A stretch of DNA of 64,000 bases. Source: Sulfobacillus acidophilus DSM 10332 (lineage in GTDB: Bacteria > Bacillota > Sulfobacillia > Sulfobacillales > Sulfobacillaceae). The notes under the pieces are model-generated. The model did no database searches. It worked only from the letters and a program-made list of their open reading frames with translations, and had not been told where the DNA came from. The position numbers were made by a program, and so were the translations under genes. The stretch lies in the NCBI GenBank assembly GCA_000237975.1, contig CP003179.1:1860001-1924000 (forward strand). The letters run 5' to 3'. This document shows, piece after piece, positions 45,483 to 55,106 of this stretch; positions within the stretch are counted from its first letter, which is position 1; the number at the start of each line of letters is the position of its first letter.

Positions 45483-46727
45483 TCAGTCCAAATCCGCCAT
45501 CAGGAGAGCGACCTGGGCTAAACTGTCTTCTAATCGTCCCAGGACTTGTTGCAATAGATCCCGGCTAATCACCAGAGGAGGCATTAATCGAATCACGCGC
45601 TCGTTATTTAACGTATACACGGCTAATATCCGGCGCTGGAAAAGTTCCGACATGAGGGCGCCGGCGGCACCGGGTCCGGTGAGTTCCATACCGATCATGA
45701 GGCCTCGGCCTCGAACCTCGTGAATGACGGTCGGATAGGTTTCGGCCAATTTTTTCAATTCCCCTAAGAACCACTGACCGACCTCATGCGCACGCTCCGG
45801 CAACTGTTCGTCGATAATCACGTTGATGGATTCCAATGCCACACGGGCGGCTAAGGGATTGCCCCCAAAGGTCGAGGTATGGATGAGGGGGCTACTCTCA
45901 AAAAACTCCCAAGCGCGGGGGCGACCGACGACTGCGCCGATGGGGACAATTCCGCCGCCGAGGGCCTTGGCCAAGCAGAGATAGTCCGGCACCACGCCTT
46001 CGGCATATTCCGTGGCAAATAACCGGCCGGTCCGACCCAGCCCGGTTTGCACCTCGTCGACAATCATGAGGGCTCCAACTTGGTCGCAGAGAGCCCGAAT
46101 CCCCGCTAAATAGCCGTCCGGGGGCACAATGACCCCGCCTTCCCCTTGAATCGGCTCCACCACCACCGCCGCTACCTGATCGGACATGACTTGCGCCAAT
46201 GCGTCCAAGTCGCCGAAGGGCACGTGTACGACATCCGGCACTAAAGGCGCAAAGGGTTTCTGATATAACTCTCGACCGGAAACCGACAAGGACCCCAGGG
46301 TCTTTCCGTGAAAGGCATTGATCATGGCCACGAGCTTGGTCCGCCCGGTACTAATGCGGGCAAATTTAATCGCCGCTTCGACGGCTTCCGTCCCGCTATT
46401 GCAAAAGAAGCTATATTGCAAATCCCCGGGTGTAACCTCCGCCAATCGCCGGGCGAGTTGGATTGCCGGCGGGCTTATTAACACCCGAGAGGAAAGAGGC
46501 ATCTGTTCGATTTGTTCATGTGCGGCCGCCACGATCCGGGGATGGCGATAGCCGGGGCCAAATACGCCATAACCGCCGGCACAATCGATGTACTCGGTTC
46601 CTTCCTCGTCCACCACTACCGCCCCGGTGGCGGTGACCTCCTGATGGTCGAGCCCCATAAAACGAAAGGTCCGGGCCAATCCCGGGTTCATATAGCGTTC
46701 CATTAGGGTCAATAAATCGTCCGCCAT
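45483..46727 (-). CDS. Class III aminotransferase (ornithine/putrescine/GABA type)
   Basis: PLP enzyme of 414 residues. FCNSGTEAVEAAIKFAR, NAFHGKTLGSLSVSG, VEPIQGEGGVIVPP, IVDEVQTGLGRTGRLF and the PLP lysine in LCLAKALGGGIVPIGA are complete. Sequence features do not fix the substrate; presence of SpeD/SpeE and the DAO flavoprotein in the window makes putrescine or ornithine plausible. ATG 46727 behind GGAGG. Confidence 0.88.
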   Translation of the reverse strand: MADDLLTLMERYMNPGLARTFRFMGLDHQEVTATGAVVVDEEGTEYIDCAGGYGVFGPGYRHPRIVAAAHEQIEQMPLSSRVLISPPAIQLARRLAEVTPGDLQYSFFCNSGTEAVEAAIKFARISTGRTKLVAMINAFHGKTLGSLSVSGRELYQKPFAPLVPDVVHVPFGDLDALAQVMSDQVAAVVVEPIQGEGGVIVPPDGYLAGIRALCDQVGALMIVDEVQTGLGRTGRLFATEYAEGVVPDYLCLAKALGGGIVPIGAVVGRPRAWEFFESSPLIHTSTFGGNPLAARVALESINVIIDEQLPERAHEVGQWFLGELKKLAETYPTVIHEVRGRGLMIGMELTGPGAAGALMSELFQRRILAVYTLNNERVIRLMPPLVISRDLLQQVLGRLEDSLAQVALLMADLD

Positions 46728-46794
46728 TTTTAGCCTCCATTACCGCATATCGTCGTTCCTCCAAAGGATACGCGACCGACCCCTCAAAATCCTG

Positions 46795-47667
46795 CTACAG
46801 CCAGCGCCGACGCCGAAAAAGCCAGAGCAGCAACCCGGCAATGATTAAAATGAGGGCCAGGACGCCATAAAATCCGTACCGATGATGGCTAAACGGCAAT
46901 TCGTCGAAGTTCATGCCATAGAGCGCCGCCACCAGCGATCCCGGCAAAAGCACAGTGGTGGCTAACGTAAGGGTTTTGACCACTTCGTTCAGCCGATTGG
47001 AGACGGACGACATGTACAAATCCACGATGGAGGTCATCATTTCGCGGTACGTATCCACCGTATCAAAGACGCGTAGCATTTGATCATAAATATCCACGCC
47101 ATAAAAAGCGGAGGACGACGGATGAGTGCTCCAATAGCGAACCAGCCGCAAAATGGCGTCGCGTTCGGACGCCATTTGCCGGCGAGCTTGTAAGATTTGA
47201 TGACGCAAAGAAAAAATCCTATCGGCCAACGCTTGGGATTGCGGGAGCGTGAGCGTATCCCGTTCGACGCGGGCCATGGCATCACTTACGTCATCCAAAA
47301 AGGGAAACAGCGATCCCAAGAGTTCGTCCAAAATCTCGAGCGCACAGCGTTCGACCGATTGAGTCCATGACGGCTTTTGGTCCCATTCGATTTGCAGGCG
47401 ACGGATAAAATCCTGGGGATCAGGACTCCAACTCAGAATCTCGTTGTCTTTAATCCGTAAAATAAAGGGCGAGACGTGCACTTTTTGACTGTCTCGGATA
47501 AATCGAAAGGTTAATAACCGAATGCCAAATCCCTGAGGCATTTCGCGAAACTGCGCCCTCATCACGCCCTCGTCGTCGCGAGGCCCCAAGGGAAGTCCGT
47601 CCGGCATCGGTCCCCAGTGATGCCGCCACTCCACCCGGTCGTTTTGTAAGCTGAATTGATCCGTCAT
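46795..47667 (-). CDS. CorA-family divalent cation transporter
   Basis: 290 residues. Large cytosolic helical domain with DFIRRLQIEWDQKP and LFPFLDDVSDAMARVERDTL, then two C-terminal helices joined by the pore signature LYGMNFDELPF (Gly-Met-Asn). Transports Mg2+ or Co2+/Zn2+. ATG 47667 (GGGGTGG) preferred over a GTG 13 codons upstream. Confidence 0.92.
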   Translation of the reverse strand: MTDQFSLQNDRVEWRHHWGPMPDGLPLGPRDDEGVMRAQFREMPQGFGIRLLTFRFIRDSQKVHVSPFILRIKDNEILSWSPDPQDFIRRLQIEWDQKPSWTQSVERCALEILDELLGSLFPFLDDVSDAMARVERDTLTLPQSQALADRIFSLRHQILQARRQMASERDAILRLVRYWSTHPSSSAFYGVDIYDQMLRVFDTVDTYREMMTSIVDLYMSSVSNRLNEVVKTLTLATTVLLPGSLVAALYGMNFDELPFSHHRYGFYGVLALILIIAGLLLWLFRRRRWL

Positions 47668-47890
47668 CGGTGCCACCCCGTTAGAGAGCGTGCCCCACAC
47701 CGTCACCGCCTAGTAGGAGGATAAAAAGTTGGGGATTCGCTCGATTCGACACCCCCCACACCAAGTCGGCGACGCTTCACGGGCCCATTTATCCGTCTCG
47801 TCGACAGATTTACTATGGTCGAGCTCGGGCGCGGTTTTTGCGGGAGCGACCTGAAACGGGTCGGCTAATGATGATTTGTCAATTATGAAC

Positions 47891-47920
47891 GGGAAAAGAA
47901 AAAAGCTCCCGGACGGGAGC
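47891..47920 (-). terminator. Terminator after tRNA-Pro
   Basis: Minus strand GCTCCCG pairs with CGGGAGC around TC, followed by TTTTTTCTTTT. Confidence 0.85.
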
Positions 47921-47925
47921 CGAAT

Positions 47926-48002
47926 TGGTCGGACTGGCGGGATTTGAACCCACGACCTCTACCACCCCAAGGTAGCGCGCTACCAAACTGCGCCACAGCC
48001 CG
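47926..48002 (-). tRNA. tRNA-Pro (GGG anticodon)
   Basis: 77 bases with encoded CCA. Acceptor CGGGCTG / CAGTCCG (one G-U pair), D arm GCGC-AGTTTGGTA-GCGC, anticodon stem CTACC / GGTAG with loop TTGGGGT (anticodon GGG, proline codon CCC/CCU), T arm GTGGG-TTCAAAT-CCCGC. Confidence 0.96.
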
Positions 48003-48217
48003 ATGGCTTTTCTATTCTAACAAACGGATCGGCAAAATTCAAGCGCGCGCATAACGAATCCCATTCGGGGATTACTAAGTCTCGAGACGCGAAAAATCCG
48101 ATGGTTGTCCTCTGCGACTATTGCAGAGGTTGACGGTAGCAGGATTTTCCGGCGGCGACGTCGAATCGTGTATAGGCGTTAAGCGAATTGGATAACTTGC
48201 GCAGGAGGGAAAATCTG

Positions 48218-49939
48218 ATGAAATCGCGCCGGCTTGCTCTTGCAGCCAGCCTCACCACTGCGGTGGCGTTGGCGGCCGCCGGGTGTGGCTCAACGAGCCA
48301 AACCCCCAGTTCTACCCCGTCAACTCCGCAATCGGGCGGGACGATTGTCTACGCGCTGCCGCCCCAAACAAACTTAAATTGGTATATTCCCATCGTAAAC
48401 TCGGGCTACGACAGCCTCTACAATTTTCAGTTGATCTACCAGCTTTATAAGCCCTTAATTTATATCGGTTCGAATTACGCGATTGACTGGGGATCTTCGA
48501 TTGCCAAAAACATCACCTACAACGCGCAAGGAACGGTTTACCACATTTTCTTGAATCCCAAGTGGACGTGGTCCAACGGCAAGCCGGTTACCTCGCAAGA
48601 CATCCTTTTTACCTGGAACGTGATTAAGGCGACCTCGGCACCAAATGCGCCCCAGCCCTGGCCCTATGTCATGGCGGGCGTCGGCGATATTCCTAATGGC
48701 GTTCAAAGCATTGTCGCGAACGGGCCGGACGAAGTCACGATTACTTTGAAACAACCCGCCAACCAAGAGTGGTTTATTTATAACGGTATTGCCCAGTTAA
48801 CGCCTATGCCGTCCGCGGTGTGGAATAAGTATCCCACCAATATCAGCCAAGAAATTACGTATTTGGGTCAACAAGGCACCAACCCTTCGTTTGACTCGGT
48901 GGTCGATGGACCCTACATGCTCAAGAATGCGGTATCGAGCCAATCGTGGACGCTGGTGCCGAATCCCCATTACGCCGGCCACAAAGCCTATGCCACGATT
49001 GTCATGGCGTACGAAGGGTCTAACGCCGCGGAATTTGCGGCGTTAAAAACCAACCAGGTCCAGGTTGGTTACTTGGATTTGTCGGAATATGGGGCGCGTA
49101 GCCAACTCACGAATGATCTCATTCGCCCGGGCTACCCTTTCGCCTACTTCGACATCGAACTTAATTTACACAAGAACGCCAAGAACAACTTAGGTCCGGT
49201 GTTCAACCAACTCTATGTGCGACAGGCATTAGAAATGGGTATTAACCAACAAGCCATCAACACCGATATTTATCACGGCTATGCACCGCCCCAATACGGG
49301 CCCATTCCGGTCTTACCGAAAACGCCCTTTTTGGATCCCAAACTAACCAAACCGCTCTACCCGTATAACCCCGCCGCCGGGAAAAAATTGTTGGAAGATT
49401 ACGGGTGGAAAATGGTTAACGGCGTCATGACCAAAAACGGGGTGCCGTTATCGTTTACCATGATCTATTCTAGCGGCAGCACGGCCTCCGATGAAATGAT
49501 GGCCCTTATCCAACAAGGCTGGAAACAAGAAGGGGTGAACGTCACGTTACAGCCCATTCCCTTTGCCAACCTGGAAGGGACCATTTCGGGAGCACCCAGC
49601 GGATGGGATGCGGCCGGCAGTCAGGGCATTATTTACGGCGGATCCTATCCCACCGGCGGGGAACTTTTTGGCACCGGGGGCGGTTTAAACAATATGGGCT
49701 TTAGCGACCCCACGGAAGATGCGCTCATCAAAGCGACCCATCAACCCTATCCGACCGCCGCCCAATCGATGAAAGCGTATTTGGCGTATGAAGATTACAC
49801 GGCCAAAGTATTACCGGTGCTATGGAACAACAACGTCGGAACCTTAATCGTGACGGCCAAAACGGTACACAATGCCTACAAGTACTCTAACCCGACCGTT
49901 GGTTACCCCCAATTTCAATATTGGTGGATTGCCCACTAG
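48218..49939 (+). CDS. Peptide ABC transporter substrate-binding lipoprotein (family 5)
   Basis: 573 residues. Lipoprotein signal with LAAAGCGSTS, then the SBP_bac_5 domain: VYHIFLNPKWTWSNGKPVTSQDILFTWNVI and DVNVT-type lobes with PLSFTMIYSSGSTASDEMMALIQQ. Binds peptides or similar small molecules outside the membrane. GGAGGG precedes ATG 48218 by eight bases. First of four importer genes; no ATPase gene follows. Confidence 0.92.
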   Translation: MKSRRLALAASLTTAVALAAAGCGSTSQTPSSTPSTPQSGGTIVYALPPQTNLNWYIPIVNSGYDSLYNFQLIYQLYKPLIYIGSNYAIDWGSSIAKNITYNAQGTVYHIFLNPKWTWSNGKPVTSQDILFTWNVIKATSAPNAPQPWPYVMAGVGDIPNGVQSIVANGPDEVTITLKQPANQEWFIYNGIAQLTPMPSAVWNKYPTNISQEITYLGQQGTNPSFDSVVDGPYMLKNAVSSQSWTLVPNPHYAGHKAYATIVMAYEGSNAAEFAALKTNQVQVGYLDLSEYGARSQLTNDLIRPGYPFAYFDIELNLHKNAKNNLGPVFNQLYVRQALEMGINQQAINTDIYHGYAPPQYGPIPVLPKTPFLDPKLTKPLYPYNPAAGKKLLEDYGWKMVNGVMTKNGVPLSFTMIYSSGSTASDEMMALIQQGWKQEGVNVTLQPIPFANLEGTISGAPSGWDAAGSQGIIYGGSYPTGGELFGTGGGLNNMGFSDPTEDALIKATHQPYPTAAQSMKAYLAYEDYTAKVLPVLWNNNVGTLIVTAKTVHNAYKYSNPTVGYPQFQYWWIAH

Positions 49940-50045
49940 TGTCGGTCGACTTGCCGGGATCTCGCCAGGGATCCCGGTTTTCTTTTGACACGATGAAGCG
50001 TCTTCAGTACCATAACCCCTGCAAATATGGTAGGGCGTGAGAACG

Positions 50046-51296
50046 ATGAAACGGATTGTTACGGGTTGGTTTGTTTTGACATGGGGGATCATGGCTTTGG
50101 TGAGCGGTTGCGGTACCCCACCATTGCTTCACCCACCCCGCCTTTTTCACACCGAAATTACGATCTATACGCCGCCGGTTACGGCCATTAGTCCGTTAGC
50201 GGCCGAATCCGTAGGCGATCAAGCGTTTTGTCAAATGGTGTATGGCACCTTGGTGACCTTGTCTCCGACCGGAACGCCGGAACCCGAACTGGCCAACACA
50301 TGGACAATGACGGACGGCGGGCGGGTGTGGCTGATCCATCTAAATCCGTACGCCAAATGGTGGAGCGGCCGACCCGTGGCGGCCAACGACGTCGTGTGGT
50401 CCTTGGCCCTCTATCGATCGCGACATCTGCCCTGGGTATCTCCTGCGCTCGACCAAATTACGGCAATGCGCGCCGTGACGCCCACCGAAGTGCTGATCCA
50501 TCTCAACCGGCCCGATCCGGCATTCATGGTGACGTCGTTATCACCCTTAGGCCATGCGTGGGTTTTGCCGGCATTTTTGTTGGACCGTTTGCCGCCCACA
50601 AAATTAGACGCCTCGGATTATTTAACCAACGTGAATGATTTGGTGGGTATGGGGCCGTTTCGCCCCTATCGCTGGAGTGCGGCCGGAATCCGATGGACGG
50701 CCAACCCGCATTACTTTTTGGGTGCCCCACACGTACGACAGTTACATTGGGTGTGGAGACCTTCGAGCCTTTCGACGGCCCAGTTGGCCTTTATATTCGA
50801 TCCGTCCAGGCGACCGCCGGGGTTTCACGAATACCGAGCCCCCGGATACTGGGCTTTACAGCCGACCCATCCGACGGCTTTCAATCAATTGAAATCACTC
50901 TCCACCCTCATCCGGCAAACCGTCCCGCCGCAACTGGCGGTACCGCAATCGGGGCCCATCGCCCATGGGGTCCTCTATCATGGGAAGAGCCGAGGTCGGC
51001 CCCTCGTTCTTTCCGTGGCCAAACCCGAGGGGCCTCTCAGCTGGTCGATCATGTCGGCGGTCCAGGCTTTACGGGCACACGGTATCACCGTTCGGTGGGC
51101 CAATGCGGCTACCGTGGCCGATTATCGCCTGATTTGGGTGCCGATCACTCCCACAGAATCCGGCGCGCGTTGGGCGACTGGGGCGCCACTGAGTTTCGGG
51201 CTTTTGTTTATGCGCCAAACCGCCGCCGTAACCGGTGTTGTGGCCGATCGATGGGATTGGTGGTACCACGTTTATGCCTGGCGACATGTGCGCTAA
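50046..51296 (+). CDS. Second, short family-5 substrate-binding lipoprotein
   Basis: 416 residues with lipobox (ALVSGCGTPP). TLSPTG-type opening (VTLSPTGTPEPELANTWTMTDGG, WLIHLNPYAKWWSGRPVAANDVVW) marks SBP_bac_5, but the protein is about 150 residues shorter than its neighbour: the region after about residue 240 diverges and the second lobe is strongly reduced. May bind differently or act as an accessory. ATG 50046 lies three codons after a GTG. Confidence 0.75.
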   Translation: MKRIVTGWFVLTWGIMALVSGCGTPPLLHPPRLFHTEITIYTPPVTAISPLAAESVGDQAFCQMVYGTLVTLSPTGTPEPELANTWTMTDGGRVWLIHLNPYAKWWSGRPVAANDVVWSLALYRSRHLPWVSPALDQITAMRAVTPTEVLIHLNRPDPAFMVTSLSPLGHAWVLPAFLLDRLPPTKLDASDYLTNVNDLVGMGPFRPYRWSAAGIRWTANPHYFLGAPHVRQLHWVWRPSSLSTAQLAFIFDPSRRPPGFHEYRAPGYWALQPTHPTAFNQLKSLSTLIRQTVPPQLAVPQSGPIAHGVLYHGKSRGRPLVLSVAKPEGPLSWSIMSAVQALRAHGITVRWANAATVADYRLIWVPITPTESGARWATGAPLSFGLLFMRQTAAVTGVVADRWDWWYHVYAWRHVR

Positions 51297-51459
51297 CCGC
51301 GAGGCTTGCTCCCTATGGGGTTCCGACAAAATTGGCATCCATGCCACCACTTTACTTTCCGTTTTCAATGGTTTGGCCGTACAATAAGATTGGATTAAAC
51401 CGAATTCATAGGGAATATTCGCACAGCGTGCGAGTTCCCCTGGTTAAAGGAGGAGGACC

Positions 51460-52347
51460 ATGCAAAATCCCGTGGTCACCCCGGCCGAGGCCGTCGAACG
51501 CGAGCCGGTGTTTAGCTATCAAGGCCGTGTGTGGCGCCGGTTTTGGCGCAATCCGATGACCATCGCCGGGGTTCTAGGGCTGGTCTTCTTGGTTTTGTTG
51601 TCGTTCGTGGGACCGCTTTTTTATCCGGTCAATCCCATACAGCCCCACCTGACCGCGGTCTTACAACCGCCGAGCGCCCAATTTCCGTTAGGCACGGATG
51701 GGTTGGGTCGGGATGAATTAGCGCGCTTAATGGTCGGGGGTCAATCGTCCTTGATTGTGGGCTTTGCCGCCGCCATAGTGGCCATGGCGTTTGGCACCGT
51801 TTACGGCATGGTCGCCGCATTATCCAATAAATGGCTCGACTCCCTTTTAATGCGGATTGTGGACATTTTGTTGTCCATTCCTTCGTTATTTGTACTGTTG
51901 TTTTTGGATTCCGTATTTCAACCGAGTGTCTTGCTGATGGTATTCATTATTGCCTCCACCTCGTGGCTCGGCGTCGCACGCTTAGTACGGGCGGAAGTGT
52001 TAAGCATTAAGACCCGCACCTATGTGGAAGCCGCCCAATCCATCGGTGCCGGCACCTGGCGGATTATGCGGATCTATCTCATTCCTAATTTTCTCGGAAC
52101 CGTATTGGTGGCGGTAACGTTTGGGATTGCCGACGCGATTATTACCGTCGCCACATTAAGTTTTTTGGGCCTCGGGCTTCCGCCGCCGGCCCCCAACTGG
52201 GGCGGTGATTTGGCCACCGCCATGAGCTATATGTACCAAAACAGTTGGTGGCTGATTTACCCGCCGGGCCTTGCCATCTTACTGGCGGAACTCTCCATCA
52301 ACTTCTTGGGCGACGCCTTGCGGCAGGCCTTTGATACCCGGCTCTAG
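51460..52347 (+). CDS. DppC/OppC-type ABC permease
   Basis: 295 residues, six helices. N-terminal OppC segment (WRRFWRNPMTIAGVLGLVFLVLL), then HPLGTDGLGRDE-like FPLGTDGLGRDELARLM, and the EAA loop EAAQSIGAGTWRIMRIYLIPN for docking to an ATPase. AAAGGAGGAGG is directly upstream of ATG 51460. Follows the short SBP after 163 bases. Confidence 0.93.
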   Translation: MQNPVVTPAEAVEREPVFSYQGRVWRRFWRNPMTIAGVLGLVFLVLLSFVGPLFYPVNPIQPHLTAVLQPPSAQFPLGTDGLGRDELARLMVGGQSSLIVGFAAAIVAMAFGTVYGMVAALSNKWLDSLLMRIVDILLSIPSLFVLLFLDSVFQPSVLLMVFIIASTSWLGVARLVRAEVLSIKTRTYVEAAQSIGAGTWRIMRIYLIPNFLGTVLVAVTFGIADAIITVATLSFLGLGLPPPAPNWGGDLATAMSYMYQNSWWLIYPPGLAILLAELSINFLGDALRQAFDTRL

Positions 52348-52359
52348 TGGAGGTGAACC

Positions 52360-53313
52360 ATGACCCGTTATATTATCCGTCGATTATTGGAAGCCGTTCC
52401 GGCCATTCTAGGAGTCACGATTATCAGCTTTATCTTGCTGCATATTGTGCCCGGCAACCCGGTTCGGTTGCTGTTGGGTCAGCGTTATACCCCCCAACGG
52501 GCGGCCATTTTAGCCCATAGTTTAGGCTTAAACAAACCGCTGTGGCAACAATATCTGATTTGGCTGTGGGATGCCCTACACGGCAACTTTCAATATTCCT
52601 ATGTCTATGACAAACCGGTGTTTACTCTTATTTGGCAGACACTTCCGCATACATTGGAGCTGGTGGCCACCGCGATTATATTGGCCCATATCGTGTCGAT
52701 TTTTCTCGGCACGTTGCAAGCCTACTATGCCGATAGCTGGCTCGACCGCATTTTGACCGTGGTCACCTATTTCTTATATTCCATGCCGACGTTTTGGATC
52801 GGTATTTTGGTGATTGAGTTCTTTGCCATTAACCTCGGGTGGTTCCCCTCCGGCGGGATTACCAGTCCGACGAACCCAAATCCCGGGTTTTGGTCCTATG
52901 TCTATCATTTGGTATTGCCTAGCCTTACCCTGATCGTGACCACGGTAGCCGGCTGGGGCCGATATATGCGCTCGTCGATGCGTGAAACCTTGATTCAAGA
53001 TTACATTCGCACCGCCCGGGCCAAGGGAAATTCCGAATTTCGGGTGCTGTTCATCCATGCGCTCCGGAATTCCGTGTTGCCGTTAATTACACTGTTCGGG
53101 CTATCGTTGCCCAACCTGTTCGGCGGCGCGTTGGTGACGGAGGAAATTTTCAACTATCCCGGTATGGGACTCTTATATTGGGACGCCGCCAACGACCGCG
53201 ACTATCCGGTATTGCTGGCCATCATCGTATTTCTTGGTTTTATCACGATTCTGGGCAATCTGATTGCCGACCTGCTGTACAGTATGGTCGACCCCCGCAT
53301 TACCTATAACTGA
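52360..53313 (+). CDS. DppB/OppB-type ABC permease
   Basis: 317 residues, six helices. RRLLEAVPAILGVTIISFILLHIVPGNPVRLLLG is the family N-terminus and TARAKGNSEFRVLFIHALRNSVLPLITL the EAA loop. Ends in ADLLYSMVDPRITY. Follows DppC after 12 bases. Order C before B is inverted relative to the usual dpp/opp operons. Confidence 0.93.
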   Translation: MTRYIIRRLLEAVPAILGVTIISFILLHIVPGNPVRLLLGQRYTPQRAAILAHSLGLNKPLWQQYLIWLWDALHGNFQYSYVYDKPVFTLIWQTLPHTLELVATAIILAHIVSIFLGTLQAYYADSWLDRILTVVTYFLYSMPTFWIGILVIEFFAINLGWFPSGGITSPTNPNPGFWSYVYHLVLPSLTLIVTTVAGWGRYMRSSMRETLIQDYIRTARAKGNSEFRVLFIHALRNSVLPLITLFGLSLPNLFGGALVTEEIFNYPGMGLLYWDAANDRDYPVLLAIIVFLGFITILGNLIADLLYSMVDPRITYN

Positions 53314-53330
53314 CCTATCGCCAGCCAAGA

Positions 53331-53360
53331 AAGCCCGGGGAAAGCGGCCCGGGCTTTTTT
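53331..53360. terminator. Terminator between importer genes and spoIVA
   Basis: AAGCCCGGG pairs with CCCGGGCTT around GAAAGCGG, followed by TTTTTTG on the plus strand. The converging spoIVA ends 16 bases further on. Confidence 0.85.
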
Positions 53361-53375
53361 GCCGCTTGCCGACGT

Positions 53376-54854
53376 CTAAATGATAATGCAAATAAGTCCG
53401 CCGGAGCCTTCGTTGATAATCCGGGTCAGCGTTTCCTGCAATTTCTCCTGGGCATTTTCGGGCATCTTAAAGAGCTTCGATTGGATCGACTCGCGGACCA
53501 AATCATGCAGGGACTTCCCGAACAAGTTGGTTTCCCAAAGTCGTTTCGGATCGTCCTCGAATTGCTCCATCAGGTACTGCACCAATTCGTCGGCTTGGCG
53601 TTCGGTGCCAATTATGGGGGTAATCTCCGTTTCGATGTCCGCCCGAATCATATGGATCGACGGGGCCGTCGCTTTTAATCGGACGCCAAACTGGGCTCCC
53701 TTGCGAATCGGTTCCGGTTCCCCCAGATTCAGTTCATCTAATGTCGGCGCGACCATCCCATAACCGGTCGCCCGCACATCTCGAACCGCTTCCTCCACTT
53801 TATCCCATTCGCGTTTGGCCACCACGTACTCGCGCCACAACTTGATAATATCGCCGCGGGTCGCGACGTGTCGGTCGGCTAATTCCCCTAACACGCGATA
53901 GTAGAGATTGTCGTCGGCGCCCAGTTGAATTTCCGCTTGCCCACTGCCGAGATCCATATGCACTAAGCGAACGTCCTGCATGTATTCATAACTCATCAAA
54001 AAATTGACGGCGGCTTCGACGTCCCGAAGCCGGTGAATCATCGTGCGTGCTTCTTCCGTGGCCTGGTCGACCTGCTTTCTAAGCCAATGGCTGCCGGGGA
54101 GAGCCTCGACCCAATCGACTAATTGAAACAAAATGCTGGAGACGGGAAACTCGTAAAGGACTTGCTCCAACAGGTGGGCGATGTCTTCTTGGCGTAAATC
54201 GAGACAGTTCACGGGAATCACGGGCACATCGTAGTTCTCCGAGAGCTCTTGCGCCAGTAATACGGTGTCTTCGGCGTAGGGCATGGCAGTATTTAATACC
54301 ACGACGAAGGGCTTACCAAGCTCCTTTAATTCTTCGATAACCCGCGCTTCCGCCTCTCGATAGGCATCGCGCGGCAAATCGCCGAAGCTTCCGTCGGTCG
54401 TCACCACCAACCCGATCGTCGAATGGTCCGTAATGACTTTACGGGTACCGATTTCGGCTGCCTCTTCGAACGGCATAGGCTCGTCGGACCACGGCGTGTT
54501 GACCATCCGTGCGCCCTCTTCTTCGGTATAGCCTAAAGCGCCCGGGACGGCATAGCCAACACAGTCCACTAATCGGGCCCGAAACGCAATGGCGTCGTTG
54601 AGCTGAATTTCCACTCCGTCATCGGGAATGAATTTCGGCTCGGTGGTCATAATGGTGCGGCCGGTACCGCTTTGCGGTAACGAGTCGACCGCCCGTTCAC
54701 GCTCATTGGGATCGTCAATGGCGGGTAAGATCATGCGTTCCATGAACCGCTTGATTAAGGTGGACTTGCCGGTGCGGACCGGGCCCACGACGCCAATATA
54801 TACATCGCCTCCGGTTCGTTCGGCTAAATCCTTAAACAGGTCAAACTTCTCCAT
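53376..54854 (-). CDS. spoIVA: Stage IV sporulation protein A
   Basis: Coat morphogenetic ATPase that polymerises around the forespore. 492 residues, with Walker A VGPVRTGKSTLIKRFME, switch region PQSGTGRTIMTTEPKFIP and a long middle and C-terminal region as in the Bacillus protein. Ends GSGGLICIII, the conserved hydrophobic tail that binds SpoVM-marked membrane in relatives. Behind a SigE-type promoter. Confidence 0.97.
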   Translation of the reverse strand: MEKFDLFKDLAERTGGDVYIGVVGPVRTGKSTLIKRFMERMILPAIDDPNERERAVDSLPQSGTGRTIMTTEPKFIPDDGVEIQLNDAIAFRARLVDCVGYAVPGALGYTEEEGARMVNTPWSDEPMPFEEAAEIGTRKVITDHSTIGLVVTTDGSFGDLPRDAYREAEARVIEELKELGKPFVVVLNTAMPYAEDTVLLAQELSENYDVPVIPVNCLDLRQEDIAHLLEQVLYEFPVSSILFQLVDWVEALPGSHWLRKQVDQATEEARTMIHRLRDVEAAVNFLMSYEYMQDVRLVHMDLGSGQAEIQLGADDNLYYRVLGELADRHVATRGDIIKLWREYVVAKREWDKVEEAVRDVRATGYGMVAPTLDELNLGEPEPIRKGAQFGVRLKATAPSIHMIRADIETEITPIIGTERQADELVQYLMEQFEDDPKRLWETNLFGKSLHDLVRESIQSKLFKMPENAQEKLQETLTRIINEGSGGLICIII

Positions 54855-54914
54855 TCTGTCGGTTCCCTCCCTTGTCTACCAGGGTTGGCGCCGGTCCTCG
54901 CCTGTCCCGGGATC

Positions 54915-54944
54915 ACCCTATGAATGACAGTAGCAAGATATGAC
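54915..54944 (-). promoter_or_regulatory. SigE-type promoter of spoIVA
   Basis: Minus strand GTCATATC (54937-54944), 14 bases, CATAGGGT (54915-54922), about 60 bases before the spoIVA start. It resembles the mother-cell SigE consensus kTCATATT / CATACAnT with 13-15 spacing. spoIVA is a SigE-regulon gene in Bacillus. Confidence 0.65.
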
Positions 54945-55012
54945 GGAAGGGACCGATTAATGCCAACCATTGGTAGCCGCAATCGCTGAAACGGAGATTT
55001 TTTTACTTTAAT

Positions 55013-55041
55013 TTCACAAGTCACTCGCAAATTGTTATAAT
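55013..55041 (+). promoter_or_regulatory. SigA promoter of yceI-like gene
   Basis: TTCACA (55013-55018), 17 bases, TATAAT (55036-55041), 66 bases before the ATG of the YceI-family gene. Perfect -10, one mismatch in the -35. Confidence 0.7.
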
Positions 55042-55106
55042 AGATGCGGAAAGGTTATCGCACCTGACCCCCTATCATACCCATGTCGGGAAGGAGTGAT
55101 GGTTTT

